Source: Acidovorax sp. (GTDB taxonomy: Bacteria; Pseudomonadota; Gammaproteobacteria; Burkholderiales; Burkholderiaceae_C). Taken from it: DNA of 8,738 bases. A program made the position numbers and the translations under genes. The stretch spans positions 1 through 8,738 of the forward strand of contig JASLFM010000278.1 in assembly GCA_030150585.1 (NCBI GenBank), given 5' to 3'. The first letter of the stretch is position 1, and each line of letters opens with the position of its first letter. This document shows positions 1-7,577 of the stretch, one piece after another. The notes beneath the pieces were generated by a model. The model was not told where the DNA came from. It worked only from the letters and a program-made list of their open reading frames with translations, and did no database searches.

Positions 1-52
1 CTGGTTCGTGCGGCACTACATCGCGAAGGGCTTCGCGATGGGGCGGGTTTGA
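1..52 (+). CDS. ABC transporter permease, C-terminal end only (GlpQ-like)
   Basis: This is the last part of a coding region entering from the left; in the frame starting at base 2 it reads WFVRHYIAKGFAMGRV followed by TGA at 50-52. An 'RWFVRG...G' type tail is typical of MalG/UgpE-type inner-membrane permeases of carbohydrate ABC transporters, where the last helix ends in a short basic cytoplasmic tail. Only 16 residues are visible, so the family call rests mainly on context: directly downstream are a DUF2160 small membrane protein and a large periplasmic binding protein, the order glpQ-glpU-glpV of the ABC-type glycerol transporter. The stop codon overlaps the Shine-Dalgarno sequence of the next gene, so the two are probably translationally coupled. 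A different sugar-type permease cannot be excluded from this fragment. Confidence 0.6.
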   Translation, partial: WFVRHYIAKGFAMGRV

Positions 53-64
53 GGAGGGTGCGAG

Positions 65-373
65 ATGTTCGATTGGATGGCCTGGACCACGCCGGTGGCG
101 GTGTTCTTCAGCTGCATCGTGCTGATGCTGGCGGGCATGACCGTGTGGGAGATCAAGTCGCCCACCGCGATGCGCAAGGGTTTTCTGCCGATCGCCACCA
201 CGCGCGGCGACCGGCTCTTCATCGGGCTGCTCACGGCGGCCTATATCAACCTGGCCTGGGTCGGCCTGGGGGAAAAGATGGCGCAGTGGTTTTCGCTGGA
301 GGCGGAGCCCTCGGTATGGATCAGCTTCGTGGTGTCCATGGCGGTGCTCGCGCTCGTGATACGCAAGGGTTGA
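65..373 (+). CDS. glpU: Small integral membrane protein, DUF2160 family (GlpU-like)
   Basis: A 102-residue protein of unknown biochemical function, recognised as the small membrane protein encoded inside ABC-type glycerol transport operons (GlpU in Rhizobium leguminosarum). Three hydrophobic segments are visible, about residues 8-28, 51-69 and 83-99. They are separated by a polar loop (31-50, KSPTAMRKGFLPIATTRGDR) and a shorter loop with acidic residues. There is no cleavable signal peptide; the first helix follows a short Trp-rich N-terminus. The ATG at 65 is chosen because GGAGGG at 53-58 sits 6 bases upstream and overlaps the stop of the preceding permease. Its position between the permease and the binding protein suggests a transporter accessory subunit, but this is inference. 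An overlapping long frame (49-456) on the same strand is a high-GC shadow. Confidence 0.8.
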   Translation: MFDWMAWTTPVAVFFSCIVLMLAGMTVWEIKSPTAMRKGFLPIATTRGDRLFIGLLTAAYINLAWVGLGEKMAQWFSLEAEPSVWISFVVSMAVLALVIRKG

Positions 374-381
374 GCAAGCAA

Positions 382-416
382 GGGGCCGGCCCGATCCTCC
401 CCCGAGGCCGGCGCCC
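382..416 (+). other. Intercistronic stem-loop between glpU and glpV
   Basis: GCCGGCC at 385-391 pairs perfectly with GGCCGGC at 406-412, and GGG 382-384 can extend the stem to CCC 414-416 across a one-base bulge at 413. The loop is 14 bases. No run of T follows, so it is not a standard intrinsic terminator. In transport operons such hairpins before the binding-protein gene often protect mRNA ends or cause partial termination, allowing more binding protein than permease; that role is inference here. Confidence 0.5.
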
Positions 417-452
417 CTCTACAACCGGGGAGTCTCATTTGAGGAGACAGCA

Positions 453-2186
<1,734 letters not shown>

Positions 2187-2193
2187 TGTGCTG

Positions 2194-2270
2194 GGGGCGG
2201 GAGGCTTTCCCGCCCCGGCGCATTCCGGTCCTGCTTCCGCTGGACCGGCCTAGAAACCCTGGGGTTTTTT
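2194..2270 (+). terminator. Tandem hairpins and T-run after glpV (possible leaky terminator)
   Basis: Eight bases after the glpV stop a perfect 9-bp stem forms, GGGGCGGGA (2194-2202) with TCCCGCCCC (2208-2216), loop 5 bases. A second perfect 7-bp stem follows, CCGGTCC (2225-2231) with GGACCGG (2242-2248). Neither hairpin is immediately followed by T, but a run of six T lies at 2265-2270, next to a weak stem AAACC/GGTTT (2254-2258 with 2263-2267). The arrangement looks like an end of the transporter transcript or an attenuating boundary, not a textbook intrinsic terminator. It could also block 3' exonucleases. Confidence 0.45.
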
Positions 2271-2296
2271 CAAATTTACGGGTTAACCCTGATAAA
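2267..2296 (+). promoter_or_regulatory. Possible weak promoter upstream of glpD
   Basis: TTTTCA (2267-2272) and GATAAA (2291-2296) are spaced by 18 bases and each match sigma70 boxes at four of six positions. The perfect palindrome GGGTTAACCC (2280-2289) lies in the spacer and could be an operator half-site or chance. A short stem AGCCC/GGGCT (2296-2300 with 2304-2308) lies between the -10 and the glpD start. The assignment is weak; glpD could simply be read through from the transporter genes. Confidence 0.25.
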
Positions 2297-2325
2297 GCCC
2301 CTCGGGCTGTGGACAATCGGAACCC

Positions 2326-3921
2326 ATGACAACAGATTCCCAAGCCCCCCAGAAGACCGTGCGCGCAGAACTGCTGGCGCGCTTGGCGCAGCCGCAGACC
2401 TACGATCTGGCCGTGATCGGCGGTGGCGCCACGGGGCTCGGAGTGGCCTTGGACGCTGCGGCCCGCGGCTACAGCGTGGTGCTGGTCGAGTCACATGATT
2501 TCGCCAAGGGCACCTCGTCACGGGCCACCAAGCTGGTGCACGGCGGGGTGCGCTATCTTGCGCAGGGCAACATTGCGCTCGTGCGCGAGGCGTTACACGA
2601 GCGCACGACGCTGCTGCACAACGCGCCCCACCTGGCGCAGCCGCTGCCCTTCGTCATGCCCTCCTACCGTTTCTGGGAGACGCCGTTCTACGGCATGGGC
2701 CTCAAGATGTACGACGCACTGGCCGGCAAGGCCGGGCTCGGGGCCACCGAGTTCCTGGGACGCTCGCGCACCCTGCAGTGCCTGCCCACAGCTCGCGCCG
2801 AGGGGCTCAAGGGGGGGGTTAAATACTGGGATGGTCAGTTTGACGATGCGCGCCTCGCGCTCGCGCTTGCACGCACGGCCGCGGCGCAGGGCGCGCTGCT
2901 GGTGAACTACTGCCCGGCGCGGGAACTGCTCCATGAAAACGGCAAGGTGGTCGGGCTGGTCTGTGAGGATGCCGAGACGGGCTTGCGCTATTCGCTGCGC
3001 GCCAACGCCGTGGTCAACGCCACGGGGGTGTGGGTGGACACGCTGCGCCAGCAGGATGGCGAGGCCCTGGGGCGGCCTGTGCGGCCTATCGTTGCGCCCA
3101 GCCAGGGCGTGCATATCGTGGTGGACCGGGAGTTCCTGCCGTCCGACCATGCCCTCATGGTGCCCAAAACGGCCGATGGGCGCGTGCTGTTCGCCGTGCC
3201 CTGGCTGGGCAAGCTCATCCTGGGCACGACCGACAGCCCGCGCCAGGATCTGGCCCGCGAGCCGCTGGCGTTCCACGAGGAAGTGGCTTTCATCCTCAAC
3301 GAGTCGGCCCGTTACCTGCGCCGTGCCCCCGGGGTGGACGACGTGCGCAGCATCTGGGTGGGGCTGCGCCCCCTGGTCAAGCCGCAGGATGACGAGGGCG
3401 GCAACACCAAGAGCCTGAGCCGGGAGCACACGGTGCTGGCCAGCCGCAGCGGTCTGGTCACCGTGACGGGGGGCAAATGGACCACCTACCGTGCCATGGC
3501 CGAGGATGTGTTGCAAAAATGCATCGCCGAAGGGCTGCTGCCCGCCCGCCCTGCGGGGGCTACCCAGCATCTGCGCCTCGTGGGAGCGCCCACGGGTCCG
3601 GTGCGCTGCCGCATCAGCGCCGCCCAGGGATTGCACTCCTACGGGAGTGAGGCGCCGGACGTACAGGCGCTGCCGGGTGCGCAGGCCCAGCTCTCGGAGG
3701 GGCTGTCTGAGGCCATGGTGCGCTTCGCAGCGCGGTTCGAGTACGCCCGGACCGTGGAGGACGTGTTGGCGCGGCGCTGCCGCTTGCTATTCCTTGACGC
3801 CCGCAAGGCGATCGCGCTGGCGCCGCGCGTCGCCGAGCTTCTGAGCGAAGAGCTGGGGCGCGACCCGGAGCTGGCGGCGTTCCTGGCGCTTGCGGAGCAA
3901 TACCGCCGCGTTCCGGCTTGA
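2326..3921 (+). CDS. glpD: Aerobic glycerol-3-phosphate dehydrogenase
   Basis: A 531-residue FAD-dependent dehydrogenase that oxidises sn-glycerol-3-phosphate to dihydroxyacetone phosphate at the inner face of the cytoplasmic membrane and reduces quinone. The N-terminal Rossmann motif reads VIGGGATGLG, with glycines 32, 34 and 37, and the acidic residue ending strand beta-2 is E55. The family block GTSSRATKLVHGGVRYL follows. Further GlpD hallmarks are WDGQFDDARL, VNATGVWVD, the substrate-site region WVGLRPL and the near C-terminal TVTGGKWTTYR; the last 110 or so residues form the helical DAO_C domain. Length is close to the usual 500-530. The ATG at 2326 gives a 26-residue lead before the FAD strand; its Shine-Dalgarno is poor (GGAC at 2311-2314 or GGAA at 2319-2322). 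A run of eight G (2811-2818) encodes part of LKGGV and keeps the frame open. Glycerol kinase is not in the window. Confidence 0.95.
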   Translation: MTTDSQAPQKTVRAELLARLAQPQTYDLAVIGGGATGLGVALDAAARGYSVVLVESHDFAKGTSSRATKLVHGGVRYLAQGNIALVREALHERTTLLHNAPHLAQPLPFVMPSYRFWETPFYGMGLKMYDALAGKAGLGATEFLGRSRTLQCLPTARAEGLKGGVKYWDGQFDDARLALALARTAAAQGALLVNYCPARELLHENGKVVGLVCEDAETGLRYSLRANAVVNATGVWVDTLRQQDGEALGRPVRPIVAPSQGVHIVVDREFLPSDHALMVPKTADGRVLFAVPWLGKLILGTTDSPRQDLAREPLAFHEEVAFILNESARYLRRAPGVDDVRSIWVGLRPLVKPQDDEGGNTKSLSREHTVLASRSGLVTVTGGKWTTYRAMAEDVLQKCIAEGLLPARPAGATQHLRLVGAPTGPVRCRISAAQGLHSYGSEAPDVQALPGAQAQLSEGLSEAMVRFAARFEYARTVEDVLARRCRLLFLDARKAIALAPRVAELLSEELGRDPELAAFLALAEQYRRVPA

Positions 3922-3932
3922 TGCGGACAAAG

Positions 3933-3956
3933 GCACTTGACTTTGCTGTCAAGTGC
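3933..3956. repeat. Perfect 9+9 inverted repeat over the -35 box of the spc promoter
   Basis: GCACTTGAC at 3933-3941 and GTCAAGTGC at 3948-3956 are exact reverse complements separated by TTTGCT. The left arm begins 12 bases after the glpD stop and contains most of the TTGACT -35 box; the right arm lies in the promoter spacer. It could be an operator for a dimeric regulator, or an RNA hairpin that ends the glpD message, although no T-run follows. Sequence alone does not decide between these. Confidence 0.65.
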
Positions 3957-3965
3957 TGCAACAAT
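3937..3965 (+). promoter_or_regulatory. Promoter of the spc ribosomal protein operon
   Basis: TTGACT at 3937-3942 (five of six bases of the sigma70 -35 consensus) is followed after exactly 17 bases by AACAAT at 3960-3965 (four of six of TATAAT). Transcription would start near 3972, giving a leader of about 150 bases before rplN. It is the best promoter match I found in the 202-base gap between glpD and rplN, a place where a strong promoter is needed if the ribosomal genes are not read from an upstream S10 operon. Confidence 0.6.
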
Positions 3966-3971
3966 GGAGGG

Positions 3972-4123
3972 CTTCGCGTTTAAAGCGCGAGGTTTCTGCC
4001 CAGCGGGAAGCGCTGCAAATGGTTTGCGGCGTGGACGACGGGCCCAAGACTGACTGGCTGATTTTCAGTCCTTGAGGTTTCTTAAGGGCTTCGATCCTGC
4101 CGGTGCAAGTTGGGAATATTGAA
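3972..4123 (+). promoter_or_regulatory. Structured 5' leader of rplN with alternative hairpins
   Basis: This non-coding stretch holds several small stems: TCGCG/CGCGA (3974-3978 with 3986-3990) and CAGCG/CGCTG (4001-4005 with 4011-4015). The strongest is a 10-bp stem, 4067-4076 with 4081-4090, closed by a GTTT loop and including two G-T pairs. A competing stem, GACTGA (4048-4053) with TCAGTC (4065-4070), uses bases 4067-4070 of the same region, so the two cannot coexist. No T-run follows either. A leader of this length before a ribosomal protein operon could carry feedback control, but I do not recognise a known ribosomal-protein leader motif. Confidence 0.4.
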
Positions 4124-4492
4124 ATGATCCAGACAGAATCTCGGTTAGAGGTTGCCGACAACACCGGCGCTAAGTCCGTCCTGTGCATCAAGGTGCTGGG
4201 TGGTTCCAAGCGTCGCTACGCCAGTGTTGGCGACATCATCAAGGTGAGCGTGAAAGAAGCCGCTCCGCGTGGTCGCGTCAAGAAGGGCGAGGTCTACAGC
4301 GCGGTCGTGGTGCGTACCGCGAAGGGCATCCGCCGCGGCGACGGCTCGCTCGTGAAATTCGATGGCAACGCAGCAGTGTTGCTGAATGCAAAGCTGGAGC
4401 CGATTGGCACCCGCATCTTCGGGCCCGTGACGCGTGAACTGCGTACCGAGAAGTTCATGAAGATCGTGTCCCTGGCTCCTGAAGTTCTCTAA
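4124..4492 (+). CDS. rplN: 50S ribosomal protein L14
   Basis: A 122-residue protein, exactly the usual L14 length, which binds 23S rRNA at the subunit interface and contacts 16S helix 14 and L19. The start MIQTESRLEVADNTGAK matches the conserved family N-terminus, and the L14 signature runs from AVVVRTAKG to GNAAVL at residues 60-86. An upstream in-frame start at 4103 would add seven residues absent from the family, so 4124 is chosen; GGGA at 4112-4115 is a modest Shine-Dalgarno. It is the first gene of the spc cluster, and the usual upstream neighbour rpsQ is replaced here by glpD. The next gene starts 9 bases after the stop. Confidence 0.97.
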   Translation: MIQTESRLEVADNTGAKSVLCIKVLGGSKRRYASVGDIIKVSVKEAAPRGRVKKGEVYSAVVVRTAKGIRRGDGSLVKFDGNAAVLLNAKLEPIGTRIFGPVTRELRTEKFMKIVSLAPEVL

Positions 4493-4501
4493 GGACGCGC
4501 C

Positions 4502-4822
4502 ATGAACAAGATTCGCAAGGGCGACGAAGTCATCGTGCTCACCGGCCGTGACAAGGGCAAGCGTGGCACGGTGTCGCTGCGCAAGGATGACTCCCATCTG
4601 GTCATCGACGGCATCAACCTGGTCAAGAAGCACGTCAAGCCGAATCCCATGAAGGGCACCACCGGCGGCATCGTGGAAAAGGCCATGCCCATCCATCAGT
4701 CCAACGTGGCCATCTTCAATGCCGCTACCGGCAAGGCTGACCGCGTGGGCATCAAGGTGCAGGCCGACGGCACGCGCGTTCGCGTGTTCAAGTCCAGCGG
4801 CGCCGAAATCAAGGCGGCCTAA
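4502..4822 (+). CDS. rplX: 50S ribosomal protein L24
   Basis: A 106-residue protein of normal L24 length, an early assembly-initiator protein that binds the 5' domain of 23S rRNA near the exit tunnel. The N-terminal KOW motif is visible at about residues 3-30 (KIRKGDEVIVLTGRDKGKRG), followed by the conserved NLVKKHVKPNP and GGIVEKAMPIHQSNV stretches. AAGGA at 4491-4495 overlaps the rplN stop, which favours translational coupling with rplN. Confidence 0.97.
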   Translation: MNKIRKGDEVIVLTGRDKGKRGTVSLRKDDSHLVIDGINLVKKHVKPNPMKGTTGGIVEKAMPIHQSNVAIFNAATGKADRVGIKVQADGTRVRVFKSSGAEIKAA

Positions 4823-4831
4823 GGAGTCAAC

Positions 4832-5371
4832 ATGGCACGACTGCAACAACAATACCGCGACAAGATCGCCCCCGAACTGATGAAGCAGTTCGGCTACACC
4901 TCGCCGATGCAGGTTCCCCGCCTGACCAAGATCACGCTGAACATGGGCGTGAGCGAGGCCGTGTCGGATAAGAAGGTCATGGACAACGCCGTGGCCGATC
5001 TGACCAAGATCGCTGGCCAGAAGCCCGTGGTGACCAAGGCCAAGAAGGCTATCGCCGGTTTCAAGATCCGCGAAGGCCAGGCCATCGGCTGCATGGTGAC
5101 CCTGCGTGGCGTCCAAATGTATGAGTTCCTCGATCGCTTCGTGACGATCGCTCTGCCCCGTGTGCGCGACTTCCGCGGCATCTCGGGTCGTGCGTTCGAC
5201 GGCCGTGGCAACTACAACATTGGCGTCAAAGAGCAGATCATTTTCCCCGAAATCGAGTACGACAAGGTGGATGCCCTGCGTGGTCTGAACATCAGCATCA
5301 CCACGACGGCTAAAACCGACGACGAGTGCAAGGCGCTGCTGTCGGCATTCAAATTCCCCTTCAAGAACTGA
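4832..5371 (+). CDS. rplE: 50S ribosomal protein L5
   Basis: A 179-residue protein, the expected L5 length. L5 binds 5S rRNA together with L18 and helps seat the 5S particle in the central protuberance, where it also contacts the P-site tRNA. The L5 signature LTKIAGQKPVVTKAKKA is at residues 57-73. The family C-terminal half with FPEIEYDKVDALRGLNI and a TTAKTDDECKALL ending is intact. AAGGAGT at 4821-4827 overlaps the rplX stop. In E. coli, S8 represses the spc operon by binding mRNA at the rplX-rplE junction; I could not recognise that structure here by eye. Confidence 0.97.
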   Translation: MARLQQQYRDKIAPELMKQFGYTSPMQVPRLTKITLNMGVSEAVSDKKVMDNAVADLTKIAGQKPVVTKAKKAIAGFKIREGQAIGCMVTLRGVQMYEFLDRFVTIALPRVRDFRGISGRAFDGRGNYNIGVKEQIIFPEIEYDKVDALRGLNISITTTAKTDDECKALLSAFKFPFKN

Positions 5372-5379
5372 GGTGGCGC

Positions 5380-5685
5380 ATGGCTAAGAAAGCTTTGATC
5401 GAGCGCGAACTCAAGCGCGAAAAACTGGCCGCCAAGTACGCTGCCAAGTACGCAGAACTGAAGGCCATCGCCGCTGACGTCAAGCGCAGCGACGAAGAGC
5501 GCGATGCCGCTCGCCTGGGCCTGCAGAAGCTGCCCCGCAACGCCAACCCCACGCGCCAGCGTAACCGTTGCGAAATCACCGGTCGCCCCCGTGGCACCTT
5601 CCGCCAATTCGGTCTGGGCCGCGCCAAGATCCGTGAAATGGCCTTCGCCGGTGATATCCCTGGCGTGACCAAGGCCAGCTGGTAA
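5380..5685 (+). CDS. rpsN: 30S ribosomal protein S14, zinc-free type
   Basis: A 101-residue S14 that binds the 3' domain of 16S rRNA in the head of the small subunit. The protein starts MAKKALIERELKREKL at the ATG at 5380, preceded by GAGGTGG at 5370-5376; a longer in-frame reading from 5326 would run back into rplE and is rejected. The length and the single cysteine (in NRCEITGRPRG) show the long C-minus form without CxxC zinc pairs. The conserved core LPRNANPTRQRNRC and the C-terminal GDIPGVTKASW are present. It begins 8 bases after the rplE stop. Confidence 0.97.
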   Translation: MAKKALIERELKREKLAAKYAAKYAELKAIAADVKRSDEERDAARLGLQKLPRNANPTRQRNRCEITGRPRGTFRQFGLGRAKIREMAFAGDIPGVTKASW

Positions 5686-5702
5686 GCGCGAGGAGAACAA
5701 AC

Positions 5703-6098
5703 ATGAGCATGAGTGATCCCATCGCCGACCTGCTGACCCGCATCCGCAACGCACAAATGGTCTCCAAGGCCACCGTGACGGCTCCTTCCTCCAAGGTGAA
5801 GGTTGCCATCGCCCAAGTGCTGAAGGATGAAGGCTACATCGACGGCTTCCAGGTGAAGACCGAAGGCGGCAAGTCCGAACTCGAAATCGCCCTCAAGTAC
5901 TACGCCGGTCGTCCGGTGATCGAGCGCATTGAGCGCGTGAGCCGCCCCGGCCTGCGCGTGTACAAGGGCCGTGATTCCATCCCTCAGGTCATGAACGGCC
6001 TGGGTGTGGCCATCGTCACCACTCCCAAGGGCGTGATGACCGACCGCAAGGCGCGTGCTACCGGTGTCGGCGGCGAAGTGCTGTGCTACGTGGCCTAA
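5703..6098 (+). CDS. rpsH: 30S ribosomal protein S8
   Basis: A 131-residue protein, essentially the E. coli length, which binds 16S rRNA helix 21 early in small-subunit assembly. The N-terminus MSMSDPIADLLTRIRNAQ is the family block, and the C-terminal signature lies at residues 101-118 (GVAIVTTPKGVMTDRKAR). GAGGAGA at 5690-5696 precedes the ATG at 5703; a second ATG two codons on is less well placed and less conserved. In E. coli S8 also represses its own operon, so this protein is the candidate autoregulator of the genes around it. Confidence 0.97.
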   Translation: MSMSDPIADLLTRIRNAQMVSKATVTAPSSKVKVAIAQVLKDEGYIDGFQVKTEGGKSELEIALKYYAGRPVIERIERVSRPGLRVYKGRDSIPQVMNGLGVAIVTTPKGVMTDRKARATGVGGEVLCYVA

Positions 6099-6119
6099 GG
6101 CATTGAGGAGATAACTGAA

Positions 6120-6653
6120 ATGTCCCGCGTAGGAAAAATGCCCGTGACCATCCCCGCAGGTGTGGATGTGTCCATCAAGGATGATCAGATCAGCGTGAAG
6201 GGTTCCGGTGGTTCGCTGTCGGTGGCCCAGAATCTGCTGGTCAAGATCGCCAACAACGAAGGCAAGCTCAGCTTCGAGCCTGCCAACGATTCGCGCGAAG
6301 CCAACGCCATGAGCGGCACCATGCGCCAGCTGGTGAACAACATGGTGGTGGGCGTGAGCAAGGGCTTCGAGAAGAAGTTGTCGCTCGTCGGCGTGGGCTA
6401 CAAGGCCCAGGCTGCGGGCGCCAAGCTGAACCTCAGCGTCGGCTACTCGCACCCCGTGAACTTCGAAATGCCTGCTGGCATCACCGTGGCTACTCCCACC
6501 CCGACGGAAATCGTCATCAAGGGTGCGGACCGCCAGCGCGTGGGCCAACTGGCTGCCGAGATCCGTGCCGTTCGTCCGCCCGAGCCTTACAAGGGCAAGG
6601 GTATCCGCTATGCGGACGAAAAGATCGTGATCAAAGAGACCAAGAAGAAGTAA
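6120..6653 (+). CDS. rplF: 50S ribosomal protein L6
   Basis: A 177-residue protein of the normal L6 length with two repeated alpha/beta halves. It binds 23S rRNA near the sarcin-ricin loop, at the factor-binding side of the ribosome. The start MSRVGKMPVTIPAGV is typical, and the signature PEPYKGKGI lies at residues 154-162, followed by a lysine-rich end (KETKKK). GAGGAG at 6105-6110 is well placed for the ATG at 6120. The gap to rpsH is 21 bases, among the larger ones in this operon, without obvious structure. Confidence 0.97.
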   Translation: MSRVGKMPVTIPAGVDVSIKDDQISVKGSGGSLSVAQNLLVKIANNEGKLSFEPANDSREANAMSGTMRQLVNNMVVGVSKGFEKKLSLVGVGYKAQAAGAKLNLSVGYSHPVNFEMPAGITVATPTPTEIVIKGADRQRVGQLAAEIRAVRPPEPYKGKGIRYADEKIVIKETKKK

Positions 6654-6664
6654 GGAGCTGCATG

Positions 6665-7030
6665 ATGTTGACCAAGAAAGAGCAGCGTCTTCGCCGGGCC
6701 CGTCAGACCCGCATCCGCATTGCCCAGCAAGGCGTGGCCCGTCTGACCGTGAACCGTACGAACCTCCATATCTACGCCAGCGTGATCTCCGGCGACGGCA
6801 CCAAGGTGCTGGCCAGTGCTTCCACGGCCGAAGCCGACGTGCGCAAGTCGCTCGGCGGCTCGGGCAAGGGTGGCAATGCCGCAGCAGCCCAGATCATCGG
6901 CAAGCGCATCGCCGAAAAGGCCAAGGCTGCCGGTGTCGAGAAGGTTGCATTCGATCGCGCAGGTTTCGCATACCACGGTCGCGTGAAGGCTCTGGCCGAC
7001 GCAGCCCGTGAAGCCGGCCTGCAGTTCTAA
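6665..7030 (+). CDS. rplR: 50S ribosomal protein L18
   Basis: A 121-residue protein that binds 5S rRNA with L5. The basic N-terminus MLTKKEQRLRRARQTRIRIA and the C-terminal FDRAGFAYHGRVKALADAAREAGLQF are characteristic. Two adjacent ATG codons exist (6662 and 6665). AAGGAG at 6652-6657 is 7 bases from the second and only 4 from the first, so 6665 is preferred; the alternative would add one Met. The Shine-Dalgarno overlaps the rplF stop. Confidence 0.96.
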   Translation: MLTKKEQRLRRARQTRIRIAQQGVARLTVNRTNLHIYASVISGDGTKVLASASTAEADVRKSLGGSGKGGNAAAAQIIGKRIAEKAKAAGVEKVAFDRAGFAYHGRVKALADAAREAGLQF

Positions 7031-7045
7031 GCGGAGCGGATAAAA

Positions 7046-7564
7046 ATGGCTAAATTTCAACCCAAGGTGCAAGACGAAGGTCGTGACGACGGTCTGCGCG
7101 AAAAAATGATCGCGGTCAACCGCGTGACCAAAGTCGTGAAGGGCGGCCGTATCCTCGGTTTCGCAGCACTGACGGTGGTTGGCGACGGTGACGGCCGCGT
7201 TGGCATGGGCAAGGGCAAGTCCAAGGAAGTGCCCGCTGCCGTGCAGAAGGCCATGGAAGAGGCCCGCCGCAACATGGTGAAGGTGTCGCTGAAGAACGGC
7301 ACGATCCACCACGGCGTGACGGGTCACCACGGTGCAGCCGTGGTGATGATGGCTCCGGCCCCCAAGGGTACCGGCATCATCGCTGGCGGCCCGATGCGCG
7401 CCGTCTTCGAAGTGATGGGTATCACCGACATCGTGGCCAAGAGCCATGGTTCGTCGAACCCCTACAACATGGTCCGCGCCACGTTCGACGCTCTGAACAA
7501 CTCCACGACCCCGGCGGAAGTGGCAGCCAAGCGCGGCAAGTCGGTCGAAGACCTGTTTGCCTGA
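7046..7564 (+). CDS. rpsE: 30S ribosomal protein S5
   Basis: A 172-residue protein, close to the usual S5 length, located at the mRNA entry side of the small subunit, where it affects decoding accuracy and helicase action. The N-terminal double-stranded-RNA-binding-like domain shows GGRILGFAALTVVGDGDGRV from residue 33, then GMGKGKSKEVPAA. The C-terminal domain has GTGIIAGGPMRAVFE and the conserved KSHGSSNPYNMVRATFDAL. The start is supported by GGAG at 7033-7036 before the ATG at 7046. Confidence 0.97.
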   Translation: MAKFQPKVQDEGRDDGLREKMIAVNRVTKVVKGGRILGFAALTVVGDGDGRVGMGKGKSKEVPAAVQKAMEEARRNMVKVSLKNGTIHHGVTGHHGAAVVMMAPAPKGTGIIAGGPMRAVFEVMGITDIVAKSHGSSNPYNMVRATFDALNNSTTPAEVAAKRGKSVEDLFA

Positions 7565-7577
7565 TTGGAGTGTGCAA

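Noticed and set aside
3979..3984. TTTAAA as an alternative -10 box for rplN
   Set aside because: The region 17 bases upstream (CTGCAA) is not a credible -35, while TTGACT-17-AACAAT is much better.
4103..4123. Upstream in-frame start for rplN
   Set aside because: It adds seven residues not found in L14; the start at 4124 gives the exact family length of 122.
4800..4900. S8 repressor-binding site at the rplX-rplE junction, as in E. coli
   Set aside because: I looked for a helix-21-like stem with an internal loop and saw no convincing one by eye; RNA folding and comparison with the 16S site would be needed.
4145..5116. 323-codon minus-strand open frame across rplN, rplX and rplE
   Set aside because: It crosses three ribosomal protein genes and their spacers; its His/Ala/Asp-rich translation is typical of antisense shadows of such genes.
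5361..6548. 395-codon minus-strand open frame across rpsN, rpsH and rplF
   Set aside because: Histidine-rich antisense shadow of ribosomal protein genes, no domain seen.
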